The notes: a model not told the origin generated them from the letters alone. DNA of 64,000 nucleotides from Collimonas sp. OK242 (GCF_900107095.1 NZ_FNOR01000013.1:1-64000), one strand, 5' to 3'. Shown: positions 26,153 to 36,372, counted from the first letter of the stretch. Translations and numbers: made by a program.

Positions 26153-27313
26153 TTACAGCGCCGCAGCTTTCAGCGCAGCAGCCTTGTCGGTACGTTCCCA
26201 GGTGAACTCAGGTTCTTCCCGGCCGAAATGGCCGTAGGCGGCAGTCTTTTGGTAAATCGGACGCAGCAAGTCGAGCATTTGCACGATGCCCTTCGGACGC
26301 AGGTCGAAATGTTCGAGCACCAGCTGCGCCAGCTTTTCGTCGCTGATCTTGCCGGTGCCAAAGGTGGTCACCATCACCGAGGTCGGCTTGGCGATGCCGA
26401 TTGCGTACGATATCTGGATCTGGCAGCGTGAGGCCAGGCCGGCGGCAACGATGTTCTTTGCCACATAACGGCCGGCATAGGCCGCCGAACGGTCCACCTT
26501 GGATGGATCCTTGCCGGAGAATGCGCCGCCGCCGTGGGGCGCAGCACCGCCGTAGGTATCGACAATGATCTTGCGCCCGGTCAGGCCGCAATCGCCTTGC
26601 GGGCCGCCGATGACGAAACGGCCGGTCGGATTGACCAGGTAACGGGTATTTTGCAGCCATTCCTTCGGCACTACCGGCTTGATGATTTCTTCAATCGCCG
26701 CTTCTTCAATCGCCTTGTGCTGCATTTCCGGCGCATGCTGGGTCGACAGCACCACGGTATCTATCGCCACCGGTACGCCATCGACGTATTTCAGCGTAAC
26801 TTGCGACTTGGCGTCCGGACGCAGCCATGGCAGGCGGCCGTCTTTACGCAATTGCGACTGGCGCTCGACGATTCTGTGGGCGTAATAAATTGCAGCCGGC
26901 ATCAGTTCCGGCGTTTCGTCGCAGGCGTAACCGAACATCAATCCCTGGTCGCCCGCGCCTTGATCGAGATCGAGGCCCTTGCCTTCATCCACGCCCTGGG
27001 CGATATCCGGCGATTGCTTGTCGTAGCCGACCAGCACCGAGCAACTCTTGTAGTCGATGCCGTAGTCGGCATTGTCGTAGCCGATACGTTTGATGGTTTC
27101 ACGCGCAACGGCGATGTAATCGACATTGGCGAAGGTAGTGACCTCACCCGCCAGTACGACCAGGCCGGTATTGCACAGGGTTTCGGCAGCGACCCGGGCT
27201 TGCGGGTCCTGGGTGAAAATTGCGTCGAGAATCGCGTCGGAAATTTGATCCGCGACTTTATCGGGGTGACCTTCGGAAACGGATTCAGAGGTAAAGAGGT
27301 ATTCATGTGCCAT
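26153..27313 (-). CDS. metK: S-adenosylmethionine synthetase
   Basis: 386 aa, the normal length. MetK makes SAM from methionine and ATP with release of PPi and Pi. The ATP-binding GHPDK motif is at 15-19 and the phosphate loop [16 protein letters not shown] is intact. The ATG at 27313 has GGAG upstream (seven bases) and yields the conserved [19 protein letters not shown]-type N-terminus, so the longer frame to 27358 is rejected. It is divergent from two lipid A acyltransferase-type genes, an arrangement common to the Burkholderiales. Confidence 0.97.
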   Translation of the reverse strand: MAHEYLFTSESVSEGHPDKVADQISDAILDAIFTQDPQARVAAETLCNTGLVVLAGEVTTFANVDYIAVARETIKRIGYDNADYGIDYKSCSVLVGYDKQSPDIAQGVDEGKGLDLDQGAGDQGLMFGYACDETPELMPAAIYYAHRIVERQSQLRKDGRLPWLRPDAKSQVTLKYVDGVPVAIDTVVLSTQHAPEMQHKAIEEAAIEEIIKPVVPKEWLQNTRYLVNPTGRFVIGGPQGDCGLTGRKIIVDTYGGAAPHGGGAFSGKDPSKVDRSAAYAGRYVAKNIVAAGLASRCQIQISYAIGIAKPTSVMVTTFGTGKISDEKLAQLVLEHFDLRPKGIVQMLDLLRPIYQKTAAYGHFGREEPEFTWERTDKAAALKAAAL

Positions 27314-27618
27314 TGCAAGCTCCAACAAAAAAACAAGTGGTGACCATGTCGCAGTCAAACCTGTTGAGCCTGCGACGCTTTAGCGAAATTTGTATGCCGC
27401 CTCGCAAGTTGTCTATTAACTCGGCGGATGATGCTAATTGCTACAATTACTATATATTAAGATGATTCCGATGATTTCAATGATTCCTACCGGTAATCTG
27501 TCTGCTTTCCAAAAGCGCTGTGCAACGCCGTCCGGTTGTCAAACTATTGTGCTATTTTACGCCTCTTGAAAAAAATCGGCAAAATCCAACCTCTTTTGGC
27601 TCTTATCGAGCTCCGCTA
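27314..27618. other. Divergent promoter region, metK / acyltransferase
   Basis: 305 bases. The part at 27430-27480 is AT-rich (TACTATATATTAAG) with two or three ATGATT-type repeats, and probably holds both promoters. I looked for a SAM riboswitch in the roughly 150-base metK leader and did not recognise one. Confidence 0.45.
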
Positions 27619-28482
27619 ATGCTTGTAACGCTCTTTCGCCTGCTCTCGACGCTACCTCTATTTTTCCTACACGCAATAGGGACGCTGGGCGGCTGGCTGG
27701 TGTACCTGGCCTCTGGCGCCTATCGCGACAAATTAAAGGACAACCTGTTCCGGGCCGGGTATCAAACGGCTTTGCCGCAAGCCATCAGTGAATCCGGCAA
27801 GAGCATGTTCGAGTTGCCGTTTATCTGGTGCGCAGCGCCGCAACGTGTGCTACGTACCGCCGCCATTGAAAACTGGGAGCTGGCGCAGGCAGCGCTGGAC
27901 GCCAAAACCGGCGTGATTTTCCTGACCCCGCATCTGGGCTGCTTTGAAATCATCGCCCAGGCTATCGCCACCAAGACCCCTCTTACTGCGCTCTATCGGC
28001 CGCCCCGCAAAGCCGCTCTTAAACCTTTGATAGAAGGTGCGCGCAGCCGCCACAACCTGCTGCTGGCGCCCGCTAACCTGGCGGGTGTCCGCACCCTGTT
28101 CAAGGCACTCAAGAAGGGTCAGGCAATCGGCTTGCTGCCGGATCAGGTGCCGCAGAACGGAGAAGGCATATGGGCCGATTTTTTTGGGCGCCCGGCCTAC
28201 ACCATGACCTTGCCGGCCAAGTTGCAACAAATGAGCGGCGCGCCGATTATCCTGTCTTATGCCGAGCGCCTGCCGTTCGGCCGCGGTTACGTGATCCGCT
28301 TTGTGCCGTTCGAAGAAACCCCGGGCCACACCACGGAACAACGCACACTGGCCATCAACCTGGCCATGGAGAAGCTGATCGCACGTTGCCCGGCGCAATA
28401 TATCTGGAGCTACAACCGTTACAAGACTCCACCCGGAGTCGCGGCACCGCCGGCCCCGGCCGCCCAGGAGCCGCAGGCATGA
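27619..28482 (+). CDS. Lysophospholipid / lipid A biosynthesis acyltransferase (LpxL family), first copy
   Basis: 287 aa. An N-terminal hydrophobic anchor (TLFRLLSTLPLFFLHAIGTL) is followed by the LpxL-type acyltransferase domain with TPHLGCFE, where histidine and glutamate form the HxxxxE catalytic pair, and GLLPDQVP. These enzymes add secondary acyl chains to lipid A or an acyl chain to a lyso-lipid at the inner membrane. The ATG at 27619 is preferred because it gives a natural membrane anchor. Its stop overlaps the next start (ATGA). Confidence 0.85.
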   Translation: MLVTLFRLLSTLPLFFLHAIGTLGGWLVYLASGAYRDKLKDNLFRAGYQTALPQAISESGKSMFELPFIWCAAPQRVLRTAAIENWELAQAALDAKTGVIFLTPHLGCFEIIAQAIATKTPLTALYRPPRKAALKPLIEGARSRHNLLLAPANLAGVRTLFKALKKGQAIGLLPDQVPQNGEGIWADFFGRPAYTMTLPAKLQQMSGAPIILSYAERLPFGRGYVIRFVPFEETPGHTTEQRTLAINLAMEKLIARCPAQYIWSYNRYKTPPGVAAPPAPAAQEPQA

Positions 28483-29387
28483 GGGCCTTGCTCGGTTTGT
28501 TGTGGCTGGCGCATTTTTTACCGCTGTGGATTTTGGGCCCGGTTGGCGAAGCCTTGGGCTCATTGCTGTTTATCATCATGAAACCACGGCGGCATATTAC
28601 GCTGACCAATCTGCGGCTTTGTTTTCCTGACATGCCTGAAGCTGAGCGCGTGGCGCTGGCGCGCCGCCACTTCCAAGCATATTCGCGCAGCGTGCTGGAG
28701 CGAAGCGTGTTGTGGTGGGCTTCGGAAAACCGTTTGCGGCGCCTGATCAAGATTGAATCGGATCTGCCGCTCAGCACCTTGCAGGCCGGCCCGACCATTC
28801 TGCTGTGCCCGCATTTCGTCTGCCTGGAAATTCCCGGCATCGCCTTGGTGCTGAATTCTTCGACCTCGATTTGCACTATCTATTCGCGCCAGCAAGATGC
28901 AGTGATCGATGCGGCGCTGCTGAAAGGACGTTCGCGCTTCCGGCCGGTCAAACTGTTTACCCGCGAGCAAGGCGTCAAACCCATCATCCGGGCAATGCGC
29001 GAAGGTTTTCCTTTCATCATGCTGCCGGATATGGATTTCGGCATCAAGGACGCCGAATTCGTAACGTTTTTTGGCGTCCAGGCGGCGACTCTCACGGCCA
29101 CAGCACGGATTGCCGCTGCGACCAAAGCCAGGGTGGTGCCGATGATCGCAAGCTTTTTACCCGGTTACAAAGGCTGGAAGGTCACCTTTTATCCGGCCTG
29201 GGAAAATTATCCGGGCGACGATATGACAGAGGCAACCCGCCGCATGAACGCATTTATCGAAGACCGCATCCTTGAGGCGCCGGCCGAATATTTCTGGGCC
29301 CACAAACGCTTCAAGACACGGCCGCCGGGGCAGCCTGATGTTTATTCGGCGCCCGCGCCAGACCATACCGGCAGTGCTGCGCACTAG
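28479..29387 (+). CDS. Lysophospholipid / lipid A biosynthesis acyltransferase (LpxL family), second copy
   Basis: 302 aa. Begins with a hydrophobic anchor (MRALLGLLWLAHFLPLWILG) and continues with the LpxL fold: CPHFVCLE (catalytic HxxxxE), then a hydrophobic MLPDMDFG motif in the place of the substrate-binding DQ motif. The ATG overlaps the previous stop by four bases, so translation is coupled. The two proteins share the domain but are diverged; they probably add different acyl groups. dapF follows 24 bases on. Confidence 0.85.
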   Translation: MRALLGLLWLAHFLPLWILGPVGEALGSLLFIIMKPRRHITLTNLRLCFPDMPEAERVALARRHFQAYSRSVLERSVLWWASENRLRRLIKIESDLPLSTLQAGPTILLCPHFVCLEIPGIALVLNSSTSICTIYSRQQDAVIDAALLKGRSRFRPVKLFTREQGVKPIIRAMREGFPFIMLPDMDFGIKDAEFVTFFGVQAATLTATARIAAATKARVVPMIASFLPGYKGWKVTFYPAWENYPGDDMTEATRRMNAFIEDRILEAPAEYFWAHKRFKTRPPGQPDVYSAPAPDHTGSAAH

Positions 29388-29411
29388 CTGCGTTTCCAGC
29401 ATAATGTTCTT

Positions 29412-30266
29412 ATGAAACTCAAATTCACTAAAATGCACGGCGCCGGCAATGATTTCGTCGTGATTGACGCGATACACCAACATGTCGATTTCACTGCGGA
29501 GCAATGGCAGCAATTGGGCGACCGCCGCTTTGGCGTGGGCGCAGATCAAATGCTGGTGGTTGAAAAATCGCAGGCAGACGGCGTCGATTTTCGCTATCGG
29601 ATTTATAACGCCGACGGCGGCGAAGTCGAACAATGCGGCAACGGCGCCCGCGCCTTCGTCAAATTCGTGACCGACAAGGGTCTGACCGGCAAGCGCACGA
29701 TCAGGGTGGAAACCATGTCCGGCATCATTGAGCCGAGGCTGGAAGACGATGGCCGCATTACGGTCGATATGGGCGCGCCGGTCCTGGCGCCGGCCGCGGT
29801 GCCGTTTGACGCCAGTAATCTAAGCAGCCAGGCGATGGGCGAGGATGCGCTCTGGCCGCTGGATATCCAAGGCAAACAAGTCTGGATCTCAGTGGTGTCA
29901 ATGGGCAATCCGCACGCGGTGCAAGTGGTTGAAGACAGCGAAGCTGCGCCGGTCTTGGTCGACGGCCCGCTGATAGAACATCACCCGCGGTTTCCAAGGC
30001 GGGTGAACGCCGGTTTCATGCAGATTATCGATCGCCGCCATATCAAGCTGCGTGTATTCGAGCGCGGCGCCGGCGAAACGCTGGCTTGCGGCACCGGAGC
30101 CTGCGCAGCAGTGGTGGCAGGCATTCGACGCGGCTTGCTCGACACCCCGGTCAAGGTGCAAACCCACGGCGGCGAACTGTCGATTGCCTGGGCCGGGAAC
30201 GGCCAGCCGGTATTGATGACCGGTCCGGCAGTGTCGGTATTCGAGGGCGAGATAGAAATCGGCTGA
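29412..30266 (+). CDS. dapF: Diaminopimelate epimerase
   Basis: 284 aa. DapF interconverts LL- and meso-diaminopimelate for lysine and peptidoglycan synthesis. Both catalytic cysteines are present: C75 (EQCGNGAR) and C226 (LACGTGAC). The N-terminus [19 protein letters not shown] matches the family. It follows the acyltransferase pair closely, so it may be part of that operon, and converges with the Sel1-repeat gene five bases away. DUF484 and xerC, usually next to dapF, lie about 3.6 kb downstream after the porin. Confidence 0.95.
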   Translation: MKLKFTKMHGAGNDFVVIDAIHQHVDFTAEQWQQLGDRRFGVGADQMLVVEKSQADGVDFRYRIYNADGGEVEQCGNGARAFVKFVTDKGLTGKRTIRVETMSGIIEPRLEDDGRITVDMGAPVLAPAAVPFDASNLSSQAMGEDALWPLDIQGKQVWISVVSMGNPHAVQVVEDSEAAPVLVDGPLIEHHPRFPRRVNAGFMQIIDRRHIKLRVFERGAGETLACGTGACAAVVAGIRRGLLDTPVKVQTHGGELSIAWAGNGQPVLMTGPAVSVFEGEIEIG

Positions 30267-30271
30267 TTTTG

Positions 30272-31876
30272 TCAGCCGGGCTCGGCTTCCAGCGCCGCTG
30301 CCGGCACCGCGGTTTTGAAGCGGTAAAGGCGTTGCCGGTAATTTCCTTCCGGTCCGTCCGGGCCGCAATCGACATCTTCGAACAAACGTGCGATCCGGCT
30401 CAGCGCCTGACGCTCGTCGCCGGTCTGGATCTGGATCAGGCGCCGCTTGCTGCGCGCGTACTGGGTGCGGATATCGACCACCAGACAGTGCCCGCAATCG
30501 GCCAGATTCAGATCCAGCAACAGCGCTTCCGGCCGGCTCAAGCCGAATAATGTCGCCAATTCGATCCGTGCCGCCAGAAACGGATGCGCCGAAACTTGTT
30601 CGCGCGTCAATTGCTGCCTGGCGACCTCGGCCCATGGCGCCGGCTGCGCGCTATCGGCAATTTTTGCCAGCAATCCCGCCGCCTCGCGACTGCCTTGGGC
30701 AGCGGCCTTTTGCAGCCAGTACACCGCACGCACGTCGTTAGCGAGTTTCTCCCTGCGCGTGCGCCAGGCGCTCAGGCCGCACTCCAGTTGCGCCGCGCAA
30801 TGCCCCATTTCAGCGGCATGCTCCAGATGGCGCTGCATATCCACCAGATTGCGTTGGGAAAACTCGGATTTCAGATAAATCCGCGACAAGGCGTACCAGG
30901 CATCCGCCAAACCGGCCTCGCCTGCCAGCGTCAGCCAGCGGATGGCTTTTTTGTAGTTGGCCGAACCGCTCCCCACCAGCAAGCGCTCGCCGTCGCTGTT
31001 CATGCGGGCATGCCACAGGCCCAGCGCCAGCTGCGCCGCTTTGTCATCGCCATACGCTGCCAGTTCAAGAAACTGCTGCACTTCGGCGGCATCGAAGGTG
31101 ACGCTGGTCTGCAACACTTGGGCACAGCGCAGCAGTAAAGACAGATTTTCTTCGCCCAGCTGCCGCTCCAGCGTCTCCGACGGCACATTCAATTGCGCCA
31201 GGATATCGGCATACTGCTCCGAAAGCGCCCTGGCCAGCGGCAGCGCCCGTTCCAGGAAGACCGGCCAATCGGCATTTTCCCAAGCCAGCTGCGCCAGCGA
31301 TTGCTGTGCCTGCATCACTCCGGCATCTGCGGCGCGCGCGGTCCACTTTAATGTTGCGTCCTGTTCAGGCTTGGAAGCTGGCTGAATCCCAGCCAATGGC
31401 TGGCTTGACACGACCGCGCGATCGGAAGCTTGAGCCGGCACGCTGTCGGCATGCTGGGCCAATAGCCATTGCGCCTCGGCGATGCCGGCATTGGCAGCAG
31501 TCTCCAGCACTTTGATGACTTTGCCACGCAGCCCGTGCAACAGGTTCGGATCGCCGCCTTCGCGGCGCAATACCAGTTGCGCCAGCACCAGGCCGGCCTG
31601 CATCAGGCCCGCATCAAAAGCGCGCTCATACCAAACGCAAAGTGCCAGCGGGTCACCGACTGCTTGCGCCACTTCAAGCGGAATATGGCTGCCAATCAGC
31701 ATCCAGGCTTCAGCTTCCTGTTGTTGCGCGGCCCGATCCAGCCAATGCAGCGCCGTCGACAAACTTTGCGGCAAGCCGTTGCCGCCGAATAAATAGCGCT
31801 TGCCTAGGGCTAACTGGGCAGCCGCCTGCCCGGCGCGCGCTGCGCGAATAATCGCCAAGTCTTCACGTTTAGCCAT
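30272..31876 (-). CDS. Sel1-like repeat protein
   Basis: 534 aa made almost wholly of helical Sel1/TPR-like repeats (for instance ALGKRYLFGGNGLPQSLSTALHWLDRAAQQ, GLADAWYALSRIYL and a run near 330-420 with cysteine-bearing AAQLECGLSAW). The repeats form a superhelix that binds partner proteins. No signal peptide is evident, so it may act in the cytoplasm. The final 100 residues (VVDIRTQYARSKRRLIQIQTGDERQALSRIARLFED) are a separate conserved end. Partner unknown. Confidence 0.8.
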   Translation of the reverse strand: MAKREDLAIIRAARAGQAAAQLALGKRYLFGGNGLPQSLSTALHWLDRAAQQQEAEAWMLIGSHIPLEVAQAVGDPLALCVWYERAFDAGLMQAGLVLAQLVLRREGGDPNLLHGLRGKVIKVLETAANAGIAEAQWLLAQHADSVPAQASDRAVVSSQPLAGIQPASKPEQDATLKWTARAADAGVMQAQQSLAQLAWENADWPVFLERALPLARALSEQYADILAQLNVPSETLERQLGEENLSLLLRCAQVLQTSVTFDAAEVQQFLELAAYGDDKAAQLALGLWHARMNSDGERLLVGSGSANYKKAIRWLTLAGEAGLADAWYALSRIYLKSEFSQRNLVDMQRHLEHAAEMGHCAAQLECGLSAWRTRREKLANDVRAVYWLQKAAAQGSREAAGLLAKIADSAQPAPWAEVARQQLTREQVSAHPFLAARIELATLFGLSRPEALLLDLNLADCGHCLVVDIRTQYARSKRRLIQIQTGDERQALSRIARLFEDVDCGPDGPEGNYRQRLYRFKTAVPAAALEAEPG

Positions 31877-32515
31877 AAGTACTCATTACCAAAACGTAAA
31901 TTATGCTCGATAAATGGATGAAATTTTATTTTTGCTTGATTTTTACGATATGTGGATCTTTTACGCAACATCAACTCCCAGCCGACAAAAAATTTATACG
32001 ATGACAGCATTGCCCGGCGGCGTCTGAGACAGCGGTGAAAAAATCATGCAACATCGCCCAAACAGCATCAAAAGCCCTTAGTTTCACAAAATTGACGTCA
32101 ACCGATTTTAAAAAACGAAATCGTCGCTTGATGTGGCACTTATTCGGCTGGCCGGGCCGCCCGAATTGCATCCCATATCCTGCTTTTGAAATAGTCCGGG
32201 AGCGGGAAATACAAACCAGGACCTTCACTAGCCTTCGCAAAAAGCCTAGTATTAGTCACGCAATATGTGCAATTACTAAATTGCACACGCAGCAATACTT
32301 CTGTTTGCGCAAATCCAGGCCGCTGCAAGCACAGCCAAAGCCCTTCCTTGCTTGTCACAAAAATACAACACAAATAACAATCTTCTTCAATTTCGACCAA
32401 TTTATAGCGTCACAGGAAACCAAACCGCCAGCATTGCCAGCGAGACCCCTTAATGTTCATCCATCCGGCAAGATGTACGGATCCTTAAGACAGTTTTCTA
32501 AATAAAGGACGTCAA
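31877..32515. other. Long AT-rich intergenic region before the porin
   Basis: 639 bases without a supported gene. It contains TGTGCAATT (32266-32274) and its exact inverted copy AATTGCACA (32279-32287), a 22-bp inverted repeat with a four-base centre that could be an operator. ACTAG/CTAGT (32227 and 32246) form a weaker hairpin. The last 60 bases are the porin leader with AAAGGA. Much of the stretch may be a regulatory zone, or hold an unrecognised RNA. Confidence 0.5.
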
Positions 32516-33697
32516 ATGAAGAAATCACTAATCGCACTGGCCGTACTCGGCGCAATCGCAGGTGCAGCACAAGCTCAAAGCTCCGTAACCATCTACGGTA
32601 TCGTTGATACTGGCATCGTATACACAAGCAAGGTTTCGACTGGCAAGGGCGCTGACGGCTTCTCCAACGCAAACGGCAGCAAATTCAGCGTTAACTCCGG
32701 CATCATCCAAGGTTCGCGTCTGGGTTTCAAAGGCGTTGAAGATCTGGGCGGCGGTCTGAAGGCTCTGTTCCAATTGGAAGCTGGCTTCAACAACGACAAC
32801 GGCGCATTGAACGGCCAAGACAAGGGCACAACCAACCTGTTCCGTCGTAAATCGGTAGTCGGCCTGGGCGGCAACTTCGGTTCCGTTCTGCTGGGTCGTC
32901 AAACTGACATCCTGGACGACGTCAGCCAATGGACTTCGGTTCAAGATTTCGGTGGTGTAACTGGTGCCGTCGGTCACAATCTGGACCGTTTGGAAGGTAC
33001 ACGTACCAACAATTCGATCCGTTATAACACTCCAGATCTGTCTGGTTTCACTGGTAGCCTGATCTATGGCTTCGGCGAAACAGCTGGTAAGACTTCTGCC
33101 GGCCAATCGTTCGGTCTGGGCGGTCAGTACGCTAACGGCCCACTGGGTCTGTTCGCTGCTTACTACCAATCGAAACTGGGCGCTACTGCAAGCGATACTG
33201 CTGTTCTGAACGGCACATTCCCTAGCGGCAACGTTGGCGATACAGCCTTGAAGACATTCAGCCTCGGTGCTAGCTACCAAGCCGGTCCTGCACGTCTGTA
33301 CGGTAACTGGTCGCGTACTAAGCAACCTCTGGCAATCAGCTCGACTCTGGGTACCACAGGTGTCCTGCAAGCAAACAGCTTCACAGTTGGCGGCTTCAAC
33401 AACACCAAGGCTGACATTTTCGAACTGGGCGTGAACTACGCTGTTACTGCACCTCTGCACCTGTTGGCTAGCGTTCAATACAACAAGCTGACATTTGCTG
33501 ATGCAGGCTCCGCCAAGGGCAAGCTGACCCAAATCAACCTGGGTTCTGACTACTTCCTGTCGAAGCGTACTGACCTGTATGCATTCGTGTCGAACCTGCG
33601 CGCTAAAGATGCTATCAATCCAGGCGTCTTCGGTGACAGCACCGGTAGCAACAACAACCAAACAGCAGTTGCTGTTGGTATCCGTCACAAGTTCTAA
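32516..33697 (+). CDS. Outer-membrane porin, gram-negative type
   Basis: 393 aa with a signal peptide ending AAQAQSS (about residue 21). The mature protein opens with VTIYGIVDTGIVYTSK and closes with VGIRHKF, both hallmarks of the betaproteobacterial Porin_4 family; the terminal Phe is the sorting signal. Sixteen beta strands are expected. Codon use is unusually regular (GGT, CTG, AAC), a sign of strong expression. An AAAGGA site and a strong terminator bracket it. Confidence 0.95.
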   Translation: MKKSLIALAVLGAIAGAAQAQSSVTIYGIVDTGIVYTSKVSTGKGADGFSNANGSKFSVNSGIIQGSRLGFKGVEDLGGGLKALFQLEAGFNNDNGALNGQDKGTTNLFRRKSVVGLGGNFGSVLLGRQTDILDDVSQWTSVQDFGGVTGAVGHNLDRLEGTRTNNSIRYNTPDLSGFTGSLIYGFGETAGKTSAGQSFGLGGQYANGPLGLFAAYYQSKLGATASDTAVLNGTFPSGNVGDTALKTFSLGASYQAGPARLYGNWSRTKQPLAISSTLGTTGVLQANSFTVGGFNNTKADIFELGVNYAVTAPLHLLASVQYNKLTFADAGSAKGKLTQINLGSDYFLSKRTDLYAFVSNLRAKDAINPGVFGDSTGSNNNQTAVAVGIRHKF

Positions 33698-33756
33698 TTT
33701 AAGCTGACCGAACCCGCAGCAACAAGCGGGCAAGGTTGCTTGAACAGAGATGTAAA

Positions 33757-33790
33757 AGGCCCACATGGCTTGCCATGTGGGCTTTTTTTA
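33757..33790 (+). terminator. Intrinsic terminator of the porin gene
   Basis: GCCCACATGGC (33759-33769) pairs perfectly with GCCATGTGGGC (33772-33782) around a TT loop, followed by TTTTTTTATT. Confidence 0.93.
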
Positions 33791-33881
33791 TTGCCTGACG
33801 ATTGGCGCAAGACTGCAAAGTTGTCACGCACCGGCATAGCGGTGTACTCTTGATCATTCCTTTTCTTCATCATCGACACAC

Positions 33882-34547
33882 ATGACCTTCCAACTTGATC
33901 CCGATACTATTGCCCAATATCTGATCGACTCTCCGCATTTTTTCGAAGAACACGCCGAACTGCTGGCCAAGATCCGTCTCACCAGCCCTCTGTTAGGCCG
34001 GGCCGTGTCGCTGCAAGAGCGGCAAATGGAAGTACTTCGCGAAAAAATCAAGCTGCAGGATTTACGCCTGGCCGACATGGTCCGCAATGCCCAGGAAAAC
34101 GATGCAAGCGCGCATAAACTGCATAGCTGGACCCGCAGCCTGCTGCTGGCCCGCAACGACGTTGACCTGCCGCACACGCTGATCGATGGCTTGCGCACCG
34201 GCTTTGCAGTACCGCAGGCCACCCTGCGGCTGTGGGGCGTCGCCGAAGACTATTCACACACCTGGTTTGCGGCAGCGGCTTCCGAGGACGCCAAGATTTT
34301 CGCCAACGGCTTGAGCCTGCCGTTTTGCGGCAGCAATAATGATTTCGAAGCTGCCGCCTGGCTTGAGCAGGATATCCAGTCCATCGCCATGCTGCCGCTA
34401 CGCAGCAGCGCCAACACCTCGGCAGCCTTCGGCCTGCTGGTGCTGGGTTCTCCTGATCCGCAGCGCTTCAGCGCCGACATGGCGACAGATTTCCTGGTGC
34501 AAATTGGCGAGACCGCAAGCGCTGCGCTAGCCTGTCTGCTCGAGTAA
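33882..34547 (+). CDS. DUF484 family protein
   Basis: 221 aa. DUF484 is a GAF-like fold encoded next to xerC (YigA in E. coli). The hallmark N-terminus reads IAQYLIDSPHFFEEHAELL, followed by a coiled region (LQERQMEVLREKIKLQDLRLADMV) and a GAF-like domain ending GLLVLGSPDP. The role is unknown; proximity to xerC is conserved. It starts 20 bases ahead of xerC and is probably co-transcribed. Confidence 0.85.
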   Translation: MTFQLDPDTIAQYLIDSPHFFEEHAELLAKIRLTSPLLGRAVSLQERQMEVLREKIKLQDLRLADMVRNAQENDASAHKLHSWTRSLLLARNDVDLPHTLIDGLRTGFAVPQATLRLWGVAEDYSHTWFAAAASEDAKIFANGLSLPFCGSNNDFEAAAWLEQDIQSIAMLPLRSSANTSAAFGLLVLGSPDPQRFSADMATDFLVQIGETASAALACLLE

Positions 34548-34567
34548 GCGCGTCATCCCCTGACATC

Positions 34568-35551
34568 GTGAGCGGCGACAGCAACCAGGCCTACCTCAGC
34601 AGCTATCTGGATAGCCTGGCGGGGCAGCGCCAGCTATCAGCGCATACGATCAGCAACTATGCCCGTGACTTGAAGGAACTGGCGAGCCTGACGCAGGCAC
34701 TCGGCGACGGCTGGGAGTTTGCCGCCGTCACCCACTTCCACATCCGTAAATTTGCCGCGCAATTGCACTCTCGCGGTTTGAATCCAAGTTCGATTGCGCG
34801 CAAACTGTCAGCCTGGCGCGGCTTTTTCGAATGGCTGGCAGAACAGACCACGCTCGCCAGCAATCCGGTCGACGGCGTGAAAGCGCCAAAGCGCGCCAAA
34901 CCGCTGCCGAAAGCCATGGCCGCCGATGACGCGATTCATCTGGTCGCCAGCGGCAACCCGTTGGCCGATGCCGGATCCAGCATGGCCTTATGCAATCACG
35001 CGATGTTTGAATTGCTCTATTCCAGCGGACTGCGGGTCTCGGAACTGGCAGGACTGGACCTGCGCTATCACCGGCAAGCGGGGTATGAATCGGCAGGCTG
35101 GATCGACCTTGACGCTGCCGAAGTGACCGTCACAGGAAAAGGCGGCAAGAAACGTAGCGTGCCGGTGGGCAAGCCGGCAATACAAGCGATTGCGGCCTGG
35201 CTGCCGCAACGCCAGGCCTTGCTCAAAAATGACCAGGATGACAAGGACGGGCACGCTGCAGCCCTGTTCCTGACCGAACGCGGCACCCGCGTATCGCCGC
35301 GCGTGATCCAATTGCGCCTGAAACATCATGCGCAATCGCTCGGCATCGCTAGCAATGTCCATCCCCATGTGCTGCGCCATTCGTTCGCCTCGCACATGCT
35401 GCAGGGTTCCGGTGATTTGCGCGCAGTACAGGAATTGCTGGGGCATGCATCGATCGCCGCTACCCAGGTCTACACCTCGCTTGACTTCCAGCGCCTGGCG
35501 CAGGTTTATGATGCCGCCCACCCGCGCGCCAAGAAAATCTCGGATACATAA
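34568..35551 (+). CDS. xerC: Tyrosine recombinase XerC
   Basis: 327 aa. XerC with XerD resolves chromosome dimers at dif. The catalytic set is complete: R156, K191 or K192, H267-R270, H293 and Y302. The N-terminal core-binding domain (TISNYARDLKELASL) is standard. The start is a GTG at 34568. It follows DUF484 by 20 bases. The length exceeds the common 300 aa through small inserts such as NDQDDKDGHAAA. Confidence 0.93.
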   Translation: MSGDSNQAYLSSYLDSLAGQRQLSAHTISNYARDLKELASLTQALGDGWEFAAVTHFHIRKFAAQLHSRGLNPSSIARKLSAWRGFFEWLAEQTTLASNPVDGVKAPKRAKPLPKAMAADDAIHLVASGNPLADAGSSMALCNHAMFELLYSSGLRVSELAGLDLRYHRQAGYESAGWIDLDAAEVTVTGKGGKKRSVPVGKPAIQAIAAWLPQRQALLKNDQDDKDGHAAALFLTERGTRVSPRVIQLRLKHHAQSLGIASNVHPHVLRHSFASHMLQGSGDLRAVQELLGHASIAATQVYTSLDFQRLAQVYDAAHPRAKKISDT

Positions 35552-35616
35552 GCTCAGATGCAAGAGCAGCAAGCCATAAATTCTCGGACGGGATGGTTCG
35601 AACCACATGTCACATC

Positions 35617-35640
35617 AAATATGCAACTGAATTGCATTTC
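35617..35640. promoter_or_regulatory. Candidate Zur/Fur-family operator
   Basis: ATGCAA (35621-35626) and TTGCAT (35632-35637) form a palindrome with a five-base centre, set between AT-rich arms 40 bases before the Fur-family start. The location suits self-regulation. The sequence is not the E. coli Zur box, so this is a proposal. Confidence 0.45.
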
Positions 35641-35676
35641 AGGCATAATTGGCATCTCACCTACCCATACTGCATT

Positions 35677-36276
35677 ATGAACCCAGGCCCAAAACTGAAA
35701 TCTGCCGCTACCGTCGCAAGCGCCAAGGGCAACACCCATCAGCATGCGGCGGCATTGGCCGAGGCGCAGTTGCGCGAAGTCGCACTGCGCATCACGCCTG
35801 CACGCATCAAGGTCTTGGCGGCCCTGCTGGAGGCCCGTTGCGCTTTTTCGCATCAGGACATGCAGGACCAGTTTACCGAGATGGACCGGGTAACCTTGTA
35901 TCGCGCCCTCGATTGCCTCACCGATGCCGGCCTGGCGCACAAGATTGCGGGCGACGATCGCGTGTTCCGCTATAGCGCCGGCACCGAGCACGGCGATGCC
36001 AGCCCTCATGGCAGCGCGACGCACCAGGCCCAGCATCAGCATGGACATTTCAAATGCACCCGCTGCGCCAAGGTATTTTGCCTGGACGGCAGCGGCGACG
36101 CCGGCTTTCTGGACAGCATACTGGCGCTAGGCGACAGCCATGCCAGCACCGCTACGACTCCGGCCAAGCTGCGCAAACAACTGCAACAAGCTTTACAAGA
36201 CACGCTGGGCAAGGGCTTTCAAGGTCATGAGATCGAACTGACCATCAAAGGCTGGTGCGCCGATTGCGCGCATTAG
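35677..36276 (+). CDS. zur: Zinc-uptake-type Fur family transcriptional regulator (Zur-like)
   Basis: 199 aa. A winged helix-turn-helix (ITPARIKVLAALLEA and onwards to VTLYRALDCLTDAGLAHKI) and the Fur metal-binding core, with a His run (H120, H122, H124), CTRC (127-130) and a C-terminal CADC (194-197). The cysteine pairs bind structural zinc. The ATG at 35677 is chosen; the longer frame to 35593 would put the operator inside the gene. A CobW GTPase and DksA follow, which supports Zur rather than Fur or PerR. Confidence 0.8.
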   Translation: MNPGPKLKSAATVASAKGNTHQHAAALAEAQLREVALRITPARIKVLAALLEARCAFSHQDMQDQFTEMDRVTLYRALDCLTDAGLAHKIAGDDRVFRYSAGTEHGDASPHGSATHQAQHQHGHFKCTRCAKVFCLDGSGDAGFLDSILALGDSHASTATTPAKLRKQLQQALQDTLGKGFQGHEIELTIKGWCADCAH

Positions 36277-36372
36277 TTCGCGGCAACCGCCGCAGCCGCA
36301 GCCGCAGTTTGCCGATCTGAATTTCCACCCGGTTTTCTATCGTTTTTAGTTTTTATCTTTCCGAATCCCACT

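Noticed and set aside
27314-27470. SAM riboswitch in the metK leader
   Set aside because: The leader shows none of the SAM-I, SAM-II or SAM-IV core motifs that I can recognise.
32035-32505. Open frame of 156 codons before the porin
   Set aside because: No ribosome site, no protein-like composition and overlap with the porin leader; probably chance.
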